The position numbers were made by a program, and so were the translations under genes. Below, in pieces: positions 44,260 through 53,150 of a DNA stretch of 64,000 bases. The notes beneath the pieces are model-generated. The model was not told the origin of the DNA and made no database searches. It was given only the letters and a program-made list of their open reading frames with translations. The first letter of the stretch is position 1. Each line of letters begins with the position of its first letter. Location: the NCBI GenBank assembly GCA_036562765.1, contig DATCJO010000184.1:3642-67641 (forward strand). The letters are read 5' to 3'. The stretch comes from JAAYFT01 sp036562765 (GTDB lineage: Bacteria > Bacillota > Clostridia > Tissierellales > Tissierellaceae).

Positions 44260-44589
44260 ATGATTATTTCAATGAAAGATGCATCTAAAGAAAGGGTTTT
44301 TAATCTTAGGAATGGAGAAAAATATGTTGATTTAACATCATATAGCGATGAAAATAATAGAATTATATGTGGAGTTCTAATCCCTGGAGCTTCAATAGGA
44401 ATGCATTTGCATGAAAATGATAGTGAAATTATCTATATAATAAAGGGGACAGCCACATTTTTAACAGATGAGGGAGAAGAAGTTGCCCAAGAAGGAATGT
44501 GTCACTATTGTCCTAAAGGACATAGTCACAGCATGTTAAATAAAGGAACTGAAGATGTAATATTTTTTGCTGTTATACCAAAACATTAG
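44260..44589 (+). CDS. Cupin domain protein
   Basis: 109 residues forming a single cupin barrel. Metal-binding positions are HLHENDSEIIYIIKG (His, His, Glu) and a later His in GHSHSM. Small cupins of this kind include sugar-binding and regulatory proteins as well as enzymes; no substrate can be named. The ATG follows AAGGGGGAAT. It has its own terminator. Confidence 0.85.
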   Translation: MIISMKDASKERVFNLRNGEKYVDLTSYSDENNRIICGVLIPGASIGMHLHENDSEIIYIIKGTATFLTDEGEEVAQEGMCHYCPKGHSHSMLNKGTEDVIFFAVIPKH

Positions 44590-44670
44590 AAGCTTCATTA
44601 AGGTATTACATGATATAATCTTCATTAAAAAATTTAAAAAGTTTATAAGGTAAGTTAAATATAAGTTTTC

Positions 44671-44711
44671 ACGAAGGTCAGCTATTTCAATAGTTGTTCC
44701 TTCGTTTTTTG
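44671..44711 (+). terminator. Terminator of the cupin gene
   Basis: ACGAAGG / CCTTCGT stem with CAGCTA/TAGTTG pairing inside, followed by six T. Confidence 0.85.
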
Positions 44712-44794
44712 TTGTATGAAGCTTTAAAAAATTAGTAAGAATTGATTATTTTCCTTAATAGTTTAAAAAAATTATTAAAAAGGAAAAAAGGTGG

Positions 44795-44826
44795 TATAAT
44801 AATAACGAAGGGCAAAGAAAGTCAAA
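44795..44826 (+). promoter_or_regulatory. clp operon promoter -10 and CtsR operator
   Basis: TATAAT at 44795-44800 is followed by GGGCAAA-GAA-AGTCAAA (44810-44826), which matches the CtsR heptad repeat (A/GGTCAAA, three bases, A/GGTCAAA) with one change. The operator covers the expected transcription start. So CtsR should repress its own operon until heat or protein stress. Confidence 0.88.
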
Positions 44827-44842
44827 GTCAAGGAGGCGTAAT

Positions 44843-45304
44843 ATGTCTAAACTCACAAATCTAATAGAAATGTTTATTAAGTCCTTAATTGATGCCCAAG
44901 AAGATGGTATTATTGAAATTCAGAGAAATGAATTGGCAGAAAAATTCAACTGTGCTCCTTCACAGATAAATTATGTCCTTGCCACCAGATTTACTCCCTA
45001 CAAAGGTTATTATATAGAGAGTAGACGAGGTGGTGGAGGGTATATTAAAATTGTAAAGGTTAGTATTGATGAATACGAGGATATCAATAATATTATAATA
45101 GATACAATTGGAGAATCAATAACAAAAAACAAAGCATACCATATAGTGGAAGGCTTGCAGGAAAAGGGAATCATCTCAGAAAGGGAAAGCAGGATTATAA
45201 AAGCTGCTTTAAGTGAAAGGGCATTAGGATGTGAAAGCCCAGAGTTGAGAAATAAAGTGAGAGCTGATATATTAAAAAATATATTGTTAATGTTGGTTAA
45301 GTAG
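44843..45304 (+). CDS. ctsR: Transcriptional repressor CtsR
   Basis: 153 residues. N-terminal winged helix with EFNCAPSQINYVLATRF and the glycine-rich wing ESRRGGGGYIKI, whose arginine contacts DNA and is the target of McsB. The C-terminal dimerisation domain has RESRIIKAAL. It represses class III heat-shock genes. The ATG follows AAGGAGGCG; the CtsR box lies 17 bp upstream of the start. Confidence 0.97.
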   Translation: MSKLTNLIEMFIKSLIDAQEDGIIEIQRNELAEKFNCAPSQINYVLATRFTPYKGYYIESRRGGGGYIKIVKVSIDEYEDINNIIIDTIGESITKNKAYHIVEGLQEKGIISERESRIIKAALSERALGCESPELRNKVRADILKNILLMLVK

Positions 45305-45316
45305 GAGGGATTAGAT

Positions 45317-45823
45317 TTGTTATGTGATAAGTGTAATAAAAACGTGGCCACAATCCATTTTACTAAAATCATAAATGGACATGTTGAAGAAAGGCATCTT
45401 TGTGAGTCATGTGCAAAGGAAGAGGAGGATTTTGAGTTTAATTTTGAGATACCTTTTTCTTTTGAAAATATCTTTACTGGCTTAATAGATAATTTGCCAG
45501 AGGAATCTGAAAGAAAGAAAGTTGCTACCTGCCCAAAGTGTGGCTTAACATATAAGAAATTCCAAGAAATTGGTAAATTTGGATGCTCTAAATGTTATGA
45601 AGTATTTGAAAAGGATATAAATACATTGTTGAAAGGCATTCATGGACATAATATCCATAGAGGCAAGGTACCAATAAATACTAAGGACAAAATAGTTCAA
45701 AAGAAAGCCATTGAAACTCTTCAAGAAGAATTGAAGAAATCAATTGAAAAAGAAGATTTTGAAAGGGCTGCATATTTGAGGGATGAAATAAACAGGCTAA
45801 AGCAAAAGCTTAGCAGGAGTTAG
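45317..45823 (+). CDS. mcsA: McsA, activator of the arginine kinase
   Basis: TTG start with site GGAGGGA, 12 bp after ctsR. 168 residues with zinc-binding CXXC pairs (CDKC, CESC, CPKC, CSKC) and a C-terminal UVR motif (about 130-165). It activates McsB and helps control CtsR. Length is normal for the family. Confidence 0.96.
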   Translation: MLCDKCNKNVATIHFTKIINGHVEERHLCESCAKEEEDFEFNFEIPFSFENIFTGLIDNLPEESERKKVATCPKCGLTYKKFQEIGKFGCSKCYEVFEKDINTLLKGIHGHNIHRGKVPINTKDKIVQKKAIETLQEELKKSIEKEDFERAAYLRDEINRLKQKLSRS

Positions 45824-45834
45824 GGGGTGAGCCT

Positions 45835-46866
45835 ATGGTTAAATGGTTAGATGGTACAGGGTTAGATGAAGATGTTGTAGTAAGCACTAGATTGAGACTA
45901 GCAAGAAATTTAGCCAATTATAGGTTTCCCAATTTTATGAATAATGATGAAGCAGAAGCAGTAACTAATGAAATACTAAACTGCATGAAGGATAATGTTT
46001 ATGAGGTTCCATATAAATTCTATCGTATAAGGGATTTATCAGATACTGAAAGAAGTGCTTTTGTAGAAGATCATTTAATTAGTCCTAATCTAGCTAATAA
46101 CTTGAATACAGGAAGTTTTCTTTTAAGGAACGATGAAAAGGCTACAGTGATGATAAATGAAGAGGACCACATAAGGATTCAGGTATTACTTCCTGGATTA
46201 AATTTTGAAAAGGGCTGGGAAATGGCTTCAAGTATAGATGATTCATTGGAAGGGAAAGTTGAATATGCATATCACGAAAAGTTTGGATATTTAACTGCCT
46301 GCCCAACAAATGTCGGTACAGGCTTAAGGGCCTCTGTTATGGTTCATCTTCCATGTATAACTATGACTGGGCATATTAATTCTATAATTGAAGAGCTCAC
46401 AAAGATTGGATTAACTGTAAGAGGCATTTATGGAGAAGGTACCAAGGCATTAGGAAATATCTTTCAAATCTCAAATCAAACTACATTGGGAGAATCTGAA
46501 GAAGAGATTATAAAGAAGTTAAACAGGGTTGTTAGAGAAATAATATCCAGAGAAAGAAGTACAAGGGTATATATGTTAGATAAGAGAAATCATCAGATGG
46601 AAGATATGATTTACAGGTCTTATGGCATTTTGAAATATGGCAGAATTATTTCTTCTCAAGAAGCCATGAATCATCTATCTAATGTTAAATTAGGCTGCGA
46701 TCTTGGCGTAATAGATTATATAAAATCCAAGGATATAGTTAAACTAATGATAGAAATACAGCCAGCTAATATACAAAGAGCTGCAAATAGAGATTTGACT
46801 TACGAAGAAAGAGACATATACAGAGCAGAATTAATAAGGAAAAAATTAAGTAATTTGGAGGGGTAA
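45835..46866 (+). CDS. mcsB: Protein arginine kinase McsB
   Basis: 343 residues of the phosphagen-kinase fold. VSTRLRLARNL, NEEDHIRIQ and CPTNVGTGLRASVMVHLP, with the active-site Cys, are as in McsB. It phosphorylates arginines on CtsR and on misfolded proteins, tagging them for ClpCP. Site AGGGGGTGAG; 11 bp after mcsA and 3 bp before clpC. Confidence 0.97.
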   Translation: MVKWLDGTGLDEDVVVSTRLRLARNLANYRFPNFMNNDEAEAVTNEILNCMKDNVYEVPYKFYRIRDLSDTERSAFVEDHLISPNLANNLNTGSFLLRNDEKATVMINEEDHIRIQVLLPGLNFEKGWEMASSIDDSLEGKVEYAYHEKFGYLTACPTNVGTGLRASVMVHLPCITMTGHINSIIEELTKIGLTVRGIYGEGTKALGNIFQISNQTTLGESEEEIIKKLNRVVREIISRERSTRVYMLDKRNHQMEDMIYRSYGILKYGRIISSQEAMNHLSNVKLGCDLGVIDYIKSKDIVKLMIEIQPANIQRAANRDLTYEERDIYRAELIRKKLSNLEG

Positions 46867-46869
46867 CAC

Positions 46870-49305
46870 ATGGCAATGTTTGGGAGATTTACAGAAAGAG
46901 CACAGAGAGCAATCTTATTAGCTCAGGAAGAAGCTAAAAATTTAAAGCATAATTATGTTGGAACAGAGCACATTTTATTAGGGCTAATAGCTGAAGAAGA
47001 AGGGGTAGCTGCAAGGGCATTGGCCAAAATGGGTGTAACTTTGGATAAGGCAAGGCAGGAAATCATATCAATTGAAGGAGAAGGAAGCTTTGGAGGAGAT
47101 ATTTTAGGGTTTACTCCAAGGACTAAAAGGATATTTGAATTAAGCTTTATTCAAGCACGAAACCTTGGCCACAATTATGTGGGAACAGAACATCTTTTGC
47201 TTGGAATACTATCTGAAGGAGAAGGCGTTGCTATTTTAGTATTAAGCAGGCTTGGAGTAGATCCAAGGAAATTGGCTGAATTAGTTCTAAGCATGATATC
47301 AGATTCTGTCAATAAACAAGGTCAAAATATTGAAACTCATAATGTAGATACTCCTAATTTGGACAAATACAGTACAGATTTGAATAAATTGGCTGAAGCT
47401 GGTCAAATTGACCCAGTAATAGGAAGGTCAAAAGAAATCGAAAGGGTAATTCAAGTTTTAAGCAGAAGGACAAAGAATAATCCAGTTTTAATAGGAGAAC
47501 CAGGTGTAGGTAAAACTGCCATTGTAGAGGGATTAGCACAAAAGATAATTGAAGGGCAAGTTCCTGAAATAATTAGAAATAAGCGAATTGTTGCTTTGGA
47601 TTTACCAGGCATGCTTGCTGGTGCAAAATATAGGGGAGAATTTGAAGAAAGATTAAAATCCGTAATGAAGGAATTAAAAGAAGCAGGTAATGTGATATTA
47701 TTCATCGATGAGCTTCACACAATTGTTGGTGCAGGTGCTGCTGAAGGTGCAATTGATGCATCAAATATCTTAAAACCAGTGTTAGCAAGAGGAGAACTTC
47801 AAATTATTGGGGCTACAACAATAGATGAATATAGGAAGCATATTGAAAAGGATGCAGCTTTGGAAAGAAGATTCCAACCAATTATGGTTGAAGAACCTAC
47901 AGTAGAAGATACCATAAAAATACTAGAAGGTTTAAGGGATAAATATGAAGCTCATCATAAAGTAAAGATTACTGATGATGCATTAAGGGCTGCAGCTGAA
48001 CTTTCACATAGGTATATTACAGATAGGTATTTGCCAGATAAGGCTATAGACTTAATAGATGAAGCAGCTTCTATGATAAGAGTAAATTCCTTTGTTCCTC
48101 CCAAGGAATTAAAGAACTTGGAAGAACAGTTGGAAGAATTATCTAAGGAAAAGGAAGAAGCCATAAATACTCAAAACTTTGAAAAGGCTGCCAAAATAAG
48201 GGATAAGGAAAGACAACTAAGAAAGGAATTGGAAAACAACAAGGCACAATGGGAACACAGAAAGGAAGTAGAAAATCTTGTTGTTGGCTATGATGAAATT
48301 GCCAAAGTAGTTTCAAATTGGACTGGTATTCCAGTTACCAAGATGACAACTGAAGAAAGTCAAAGGCTTTTGAACTTGGAAAAGATATTGCATGAAAAAG
48401 TAATTGGTCAAAATCAAGCTGTAGAAGCTGTAGCCAATGCTGTAAGAAGGTCAAGGGTTGGATTGAAGGATCCAAAGAAGCCTGTAGGCAGCTTTATCTT
48501 TGTAGGGCCAACTGGCGTAGGTAAGACTCATTTAGCAAAGGCTTTAGCAGAAGCGTTGTTTGGCGATGAAGATTCCATGATAAGAATTGATATGTCCGAA
48601 TACATGGAAAAATTCTCCGTATCAAGGCTTGTAGGTTCACCTCCAGGATATGTAGGATATGAAGAAGGCGGACAACTAACTGAAGCAGTTAGAAGGAAAC
48701 CATATTCAGTAGTGCTATTTGATGAAATAGAAAAAGCACATCCTGATGTATTTAATATATTGTTGCAAATCCTAGATGACGGAAGACTGACTGATTCCAA
48801 GGGGAGAACTGTGGATTTCAAGAATACAGTAATAATCATGACATCAAATGTTGGAGCTACATCCCTTAAGAAGCAAAATGTTCTAGGATTCTCACCTGTA
48901 AGGGAAGACAACAGGGCTGAATATGAAAAAATGAAAGAAACTATTACAGAAGAATTGAAGAAAACCTTTAGGCCTGAATTCCTAAATAGGGTAGATGAAA
49001 TAATAGTATTCCACAATCTAGAAGAAGAACATGTAAAGGAAATAGTAGATATCATGGTCAGCGATTTAGAAAAACGCATGAAGAAAATGGATATTGATAT
49101 TACAGTCACTGAAAATGCCAAAGAACATGTTTCTAAAGTAGGATTTGACCCAGTTTATGGTGCAAGGCCACTTGAAAGGACCATAAGGAAGATGATTGAA
49201 GACCAATTAGCAGAAGAAATCCTAAAAGGGAATATTTCAAAAAATGATAAAATTATTATTGACTATGATAAAGATAATGATAAACTAGTATTTAAACCAG
49301 CATAG
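46870..49305 (+). CDS. clpC: ATP-dependent Clp protease ATPase ClpC
   Basis: 811 residues: two N-terminal Clp repeats (about 5-145), AAA+ domain 1 with GEPGVGKTA, a middle coiled coil with a UVR-like segment (about 415-455), and AAA+ domain 2 with GPTGVGKTH. It unfolds substrates for ClpP. The ribosome site is in the end of mcsB (TTGGAGGGG). A hairpin follows at 49304-49323. Confidence 0.98.
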   Translation: MAMFGRFTERAQRAILLAQEEAKNLKHNYVGTEHILLGLIAEEEGVAARALAKMGVTLDKARQEIISIEGEGSFGGDILGFTPRTKRIFELSFIQARNLGHNYVGTEHLLLGILSEGEGVAILVLSRLGVDPRKLAELVLSMISDSVNKQGQNIETHNVDTPNLDKYSTDLNKLAEAGQIDPVIGRSKEIERVIQVLSRRTKNNPVLIGEPGVGKTAIVEGLAQKIIEGQVPEIIRNKRIVALDLPGMLAGAKYRGEFEERLKSVMKELKEAGNVILFIDELHTIVGAGAAEGAIDASNILKPVLARGELQIIGATTIDEYRKHIEKDAALERRFQPIMVEEPTVEDTIKILEGLRDKYEAHHKVKITDDALRAAAELSHRYITDRYLPDKAIDLIDEAASMIRVNSFVPPKELKNLEEQLEELSKEKEEAINTQNFEKAAKIRDKERQLRKELENNKAQWEHRKEVENLVVGYDEIAKVVSNWTGIPVTKMTTEESQRLLNLEKILHEKVIGQNQAVEAVANAVRRSRVGLKDPKKPVGSFIFVGPTGVGKTHLAKALAEALFGDEDSMIRIDMSEYMEKFSVSRLVGSPPGYVGYEEGGQLTEAVRRKPYSVVLFDEIEKAHPDVFNILLQILDDGRLTDSKGRTVDFKNTVIIMTSNVGATSLKKQNVLGFSPVREDNRAEYEKMKETITEELKKTFRPEFLNRVDEIIVFHNLEEEHVKEIVDIMVSDLEKRMKKMDIDITVTENAKEHVSKVGFDPVYGARPLERTIRKMIEDQLAEEILKGNISKNDKIIIDYDKDNDKLVFKPA

Positions 49306-49323
49306 GAACGATGCAAATCGTTC
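49304..49323 (+). terminator. Small hairpin between clpC and radA
   Basis: GGAACGAT-GCAA-ATCGTTCC stem, followed by only TTAATTG. It is probably an attenuating or stabilising hairpin inside the operon. Confidence 0.5.
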
Positions 49324-49346
49324 CTTAATTGTTTAAGGAGGAAAAG

Positions 49347-50714
49347 ATGAAGAAAAAAGCCAAATACATTTGTGAAAACTGTGGTTATGAAAGCATCAGC
49401 TACTATGGTAAATGCCCTGAGTGTGGAAGTTGGAACAGCCTAAAAGAGGAATTGGTCGATGAAAAGGAAGTTAAAGATAAAATAAAGGCTGAAAAAAGGC
49501 AGATTAAAAGATTAAAGGACATAGTATCAACTAATAGCGATAGGATTATTACAAGTATAAACGAGTTTAACAGAGTAATGGGTGGTGGAATAGTAAGGGA
49601 TTCAATAACTATTCTTACTGCTAAGCCAGGTGCTGGTAAATCCACGCTGCTACTACAAGTTGCCAATGATTTAGCCAAGAAAAACTATAAAGTCATTTAT
49701 GCTTCTGGTGAAGAAAGCGAATCCCAGATAAAAAACAGGGCTGACAGGATTATAGATGCAATTCATCCGAATGTATGGGTTATTTCAGATAACAGCATGG
49801 ATAATGTTCTGGAATATATTGAAGAGGTAGATCCAGATTTAATTATCATAGATAGTATCCAGACCTTTGCCCTTGAGGAGTTCCCTAATTCCCGTGCTGG
49901 TACCCCAACTCAGACTCTGGAATGTGCAAATAGGCTCGTAAAAATTGCTAAAAATCCCAACAGGCCAAGGGCAGTAATATTAATTGGGCAAATGACTAAG
50001 GAAGATGAAATAGCTGGAGTTAGGGCCTTAGAACATCTAGTAGATACCGTCCTTGTCATAGAGGGAGAAAGCGGTGAAGAGTTGAGGACGCTGCTAACTA
50101 CAAAGAATAGGTATGGTTCTACTGGGGAAATGGGATTTTTCTATATTACTGATAAAGGCATGGTAAGTATTGACAATCCTTCGGAGTATTTTATGAGTGC
50201 AAGGGATGAAAACCTCCTTATGCCAGGAAGTGCAATAACCGTAGTAAAAGAAGGCACAAGGCCAATAATTCTTGAAATCGAATCATTAGTATCAAATTCC
50301 TTTACCCCATACCCTTCAAGGATAAGCGAATGTCTAAAAAGAGAACAGCTAAATACCTTGGTTTCTATTATTGAACAAAGGGCTGGAATCAACTTATTTG
50401 ATAAGAATGTAGTGGTAAAGACAACCGGCGGTATTAAACTTAAGGAACAAGCATCAAACCTTGCTGTAGTCATGAGCATAATCTCATCAGTTAAAAATAT
50501 CCCAATATCAAATGATGCAGTTTTTATATCAGATGTTGGTTTAACTGGTGAACTTAAAAGGGTGCCTTCATTGGAAACAAGAATTAAGGAATTAGATAGA
50601 ATGGGGTTTAGAAAAGTTTATGTTGCACCAAATAGCGGAATAGATATAAAAACTAGTAATTTGGAAATAATTCAGCTAAGGACTTTAAGAGAGGTAATAA
50701 ATGATGTTTTTTAA
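49347..50714 (+). CDS. radA: DNA repair protein RadA
   Basis: 455 residues from ATG 49347 (site AAGGAGG). N-terminal zinc finger CENCGY..CPECGSW, RecA-like ATPase with Walker A AKPGAGKS, and a Lon-like C-terminal domain. The usual KNRFG motif reads KNRYG here. It helps in recombination and branch migration. In Bacillus, disA follows radA; here that place holds an opposite-strand gene. Confidence 0.96.
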   Translation: MKKKAKYICENCGYESISYYGKCPECGSWNSLKEELVDEKEVKDKIKAEKRQIKRLKDIVSTNSDRIITSINEFNRVMGGGIVRDSITILTAKPGAGKSTLLLQVANDLAKKNYKVIYASGEESESQIKNRADRIIDAIHPNVWVISDNSMDNVLEYIEEVDPDLIIIDSIQTFALEEFPNSRAGTPTQTLECANRLVKIAKNPNRPRAVILIGQMTKEDEIAGVRALEHLVDTVLVIEGESGEELRTLLTTKNRYGSTGEMGFFYITDKGMVSIDNPSEYFMSARDENLLMPGSAITVVKEGTRPIILEIESLVSNSFTPYPSRISECLKREQLNTLVSIIEQRAGINLFDKNVVVKTTGGIKLKEQASNLAVVMSIISSVKNIPISNDAVFISDVGLTGELKRVPSLETRIKELDRMGFRKVYVAPNSGIDIKTSNLEIIQLRTLREVINDVF

Positions 50715-50719
50715 ACATA

Positions 50720-50745
50720 AGTAGGCTAGATTTATCTAGCCTACT
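50720..50745. terminator. Bidirectional terminator after radA
   Basis: 12-bp perfect stem AGTAGGCTAGAT / ATCTAGCCTACT with loop TT, between convergent genes. Confidence 0.9.
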
Positions 50746-50749
50746 AAGT

Positions 50750-51163
50750 TTATTTTAAACTATAGATGCCTAAAGTCTTAATAGTTTTATATTCATCTTT
50801 AATAATTTGCTCTATATCTAAACCAAGGGTATTGCAAAGGGCAGCTAAGTAAAATAAGTAGGAGCCAATTTCGGTAGAAATAACTTCTTTGCAGTTATCA
50901 CAGAGGGTTCCTTCTATATGGCTGCTAACAGCATTTAACATTTCTTGAAGGGAATCTCTATTATAATCCTGCTTGTTAGCGTTGATTTTAATGCATCCGC
51001 AATTTGTTACTGATTTTGCTATTGCTCTATTTATACGTGCAGTAAATTCATCAAGTTTAGTCATAATATCTAAAATGCTTTTATGCCTAATTAAAACTTG
51101 AGATACTTGATTTTGAAAATCTTTGTAACTTATTGCTATGTCGACACTATTGTTGTCTATCAT
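50750..51163 (-). CDS. Hypothetical protein, MazG-like C-terminal half
   Basis: 137 residues. The segment EVISTEIGSYLFYLAALCNTLGLDIEQI resembles the alpha-helical metal site of MazG-like nucleotide pyrophosphohydrolases (E..D/S..FYLA...N.LG.D). Residues 55-90 contain a CGC and a C..C pair, unusual for MazG. It is therefore named only by resemblance. The ATG follows GGGAGTGAG. It is read against its neighbours, between radA and carD. Confidence 0.6.
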   Translation of the reverse strand: MIDNNSVDIAISYKDFQNQVSQVLIRHKSILDIMTKLDEFTARINRAIAKSVTNCGCIKINANKQDYNRDSLQEMLNAVSSHIEGTLCDNCKEVISTEIGSYLFYLAALCNTLGLDIEQIIKDEYKTIKTLGIYSLK

Positions 51164-51330
51164 AGTCTCACTCCCAATCAGTTTTTGCTATATTTCAATT
51201 ATACTTACATAGACAAGCAGTTGTCAAATATTTCTATAAATTTAAATAAAATTTACTGGATAGTATTTTTTGTCAACAAATTATTTTTAAGGGATTGACA
51301 ACCTCATCTGAACTGTGATAAAATATTAAC

Positions 51331-51359
51331 TTTACAAATCCAGCAAAATGGTGTATAAT
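51331..51359 (+). promoter_or_regulatory. Promoter of carD
   Basis: TTTACA (51331-51336), 17-bp spacer, perfect TATAAT (51354-51359). An additional TTGACA (51295-51300) with TAAAAT at 18 bp lies upstream, so there may be two tandem promoters. Confidence 0.75.
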
Positions 51360-51391
51360 AGGATAGAATAGGGTAACAGGAGGTTTTTTTA

Positions 51392-51877
51392 ATGTTTAAT
51401 ATAGGAGATAAGGTTGTCTATCCTATGCATGGCGCTGGTATTATAGAGGGAATTGAAGAGAAGGAAATCCTGGGAGAAAAGAGAAAATACTTTATCATGA
51501 GAATGCCCATCGGAGACATGAAAGTTATGGTACCTGTAGATAATATGGAAGAAGTTGGAGTTAGAGAAATTATTAAGAAAGAAGATTTAGAAAAGGTTAT
51601 TTCTGTATTAAAGAGTAAAAAAACTGAAATGCCTCAAAATTGGAATAAAAGGTACAGACTCAATATGGATAAAATCAAGTCAGGCGACATTTTTGAAATT
51701 GCTGCTGTTGTTAGAAACTTGATTAGGATGGATATGGAAAAGGGCTTGTCCACTGGCGAAAAGAAGATGTTAAGTTCTGCAAAACAGATGTTATTATCAG
51801 AAATTGCCTTAGTTTCTGATTATAACATAGATCAAATAGAAAAGCTAATTATGGATGCAATAACTAACAATGAATAA
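51392..51877 (+). CDS. carD: CarD family transcription regulator
   Basis: 161 residues. The N-terminal Tudor-like RNA polymerase-binding domain (FNIGDKVVYPMHGAGIIEGIEE) and alpha-helical C-terminal domain with ...RNLIRMDMEKGLSTGEKKML fit CarD/CdnL, which binds the beta subunit and steadies open promoter complexes. In related Clostridia it is a general regulator. Site AACAGGAGG. It stands between radA and yacL, a place where Bacillus has disA. Confidence 0.93.
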   Translation: MFNIGDKVVYPMHGAGIIEGIEEKEILGEKRKYFIMRMPIGDMKVMVPVDNMEEVGVREIIKKEDLEKVISVLKSKKTEMPQNWNKRYRLNMDKIKSGDIFEIAAVVRNLIRMDMEKGLSTGEKKMLSSAKQMLLSEIALVSDYNIDQIEKLIMDAITNNE

Positions 51878-51955
51878 ATTTTTCTAACAAACTTCCAGCA
51901 ATTATGTTTATATTTTTTATAATTGGCAATAACTATAATAACAGGGGGTGTATAA

Positions 51956-53062
51956 ATGGTTGACAAGATACTTAGAGTAGTTATAGGCGTATTTGGAATG
52001 ATCCTTGGAGCTAGCCTATTATCTTTATTTGTTAATATAGGAATAATAGATTTATTTCGAGATGGATGGATTAATTTAGCTATTTATTTGGGAGTTTCTA
52101 TTTTATTTGGAATCATATTTTTTTCATTATCATCTAGAATCATCCATAAAGGCAGGAAGATAACTGGGCTAATTGTTAAGGAAATAGAAAAATTTTCTGT
52201 TTATGATATAGCTTTTTCTTCAATTGGATTAATAGTTGGTTTATTAATTGCTTTTTTATTATCTCAACCAATTATTAATTTAGGAATACCTTATGTAGGA
52301 GTTATATCTTCGATTATTCTATATGGATTTTTTGGATATTTAGGTGTAACAATTCCTCACAGGAAAAAAGAAGATATTCAAAGTGGTATTCAAAATAGCA
52401 TATCAAATATAAAAAGGAGTTCTAAGGACAAAATAAAAATATCAAATAAGACTTCTCCAAAAATATTGGATACATCAGTTATTATTGATGGTAGAATAGC
52501 GGACATCTGCAAAACTGGATTTGTTGAAGGGCCTTTAATTATACCACAGTTTGTGCTAGAAGAATTGCAGCATATTGCAGATTCTTCCGATACTCTAAAA
52601 AGAAATAGAGGCAGAAGAGGATTAGATATCTTAAATAAAATACAAAAAGAGTTGGATATAGAAGTAATAATATATGATAAAAAGATAGATGATGTTGAAG
52701 AAGTAGACTCAAAGCTATTGAAGTTAGCCCAAATGCTTAAAGGGAAAATAATCACCAATGATTTTAATTTAAACAAGGTAGCAGAAGTACAAGGTATTGA
52801 AGTATTAAATGTAAATGAACTGGCAAATGCAGTAAAGCCCATTGTACTTCCTGGAGAAGAAATGGTTGTGCATGTTATAAAAGATGGCAAGGAATTCAAT
52901 CAAGGCCTTGCATATCTGGATGATGGCACCATGATAGTAGTAGAAGGTGGAAAGCAGTACATTGGAGAAAAAATTGATGTTATAGTAACCTCTGTATTGC
53001 AGACGTCTGCAGGCAGGATGATATTTGCAAAGCCAAAATCTTTAGTTGATAAAGCTGTATAG
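51956..53062 (+). CDS. yacL: PIN/TRAM domain membrane protein YacL
   Basis: 368 residues: four N-terminal transmembrane helices (about 8-28, 38-58, 78-98 and 105-125), then a PIN-like nuclease domain with LDTSVIIDGRIADIC (about 172-186) and acidic residues in ..KIITNDFNLNKVA, and a TRAM domain near the C-terminus (GEEMVVHVIKDG). Probably a membrane-bound RNase; its target is unknown. Conserved next to ispD in Firmicutes. The ATG follows AGGGGGTG. Confidence 0.93.
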   Translation: MVDKILRVVIGVFGMILGASLLSLFVNIGIIDLFRDGWINLAIYLGVSILFGIIFFSLSSRIIHKGRKITGLIVKEIEKFSVYDIAFSSIGLIVGLLIAFLLSQPIINLGIPYVGVISSIILYGFFGYLGVTIPHRKKEDIQSGIQNSISNIKRSSKDKIKISNKTSPKILDTSVIIDGRIADICKTGFVEGPLIIPQFVLEELQHIADSSDTLKRNRGRRGLDILNKIQKELDIEVIIYDKKIDDVEEVDSKLLKLAQMLKGKIITNDFNLNKVAEVQGIEVLNVNELANAVKPIVLPGEEMVVHVIKDGKEFNQGLAYLDDGTMIVVEGGKQYIGEKIDVIVTSVLQTSAGRMIFAKPKSLVDKAV

Positions 53063-53081
53063 ACCCGAAAGGGTCTTTTTC
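53061..53081 (+). terminator. Terminator of yacL
   Basis: AGACCC-GAAA-GGGTCT stem with a GNRA tetraloop, followed by TTTT. It overlaps the stop codon. Confidence 0.88.
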
Positions 53082-53103
53082 TATACCTAATTTTAGAAAA
53101 GTA

Positions 53104-53132
53104 GTTTACTAATTGCCTACTTATGCTATAAT
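53104..53132 (+). promoter_or_regulatory. Promoter of ispD
   Basis: Extended -10 TGCTATAAT (TATAAT 53127-53132) with a weak GTTTAC -35 at 17 bp. Confidence 0.55.
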
Positions 53133-53150
53133 ACTTAAGAGGTGAAAATG

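Noticed and set aside
48528..49121. A 197-codon open frame opposite clpC
   Set aside because: A shadow of clpC; no supporting signal.
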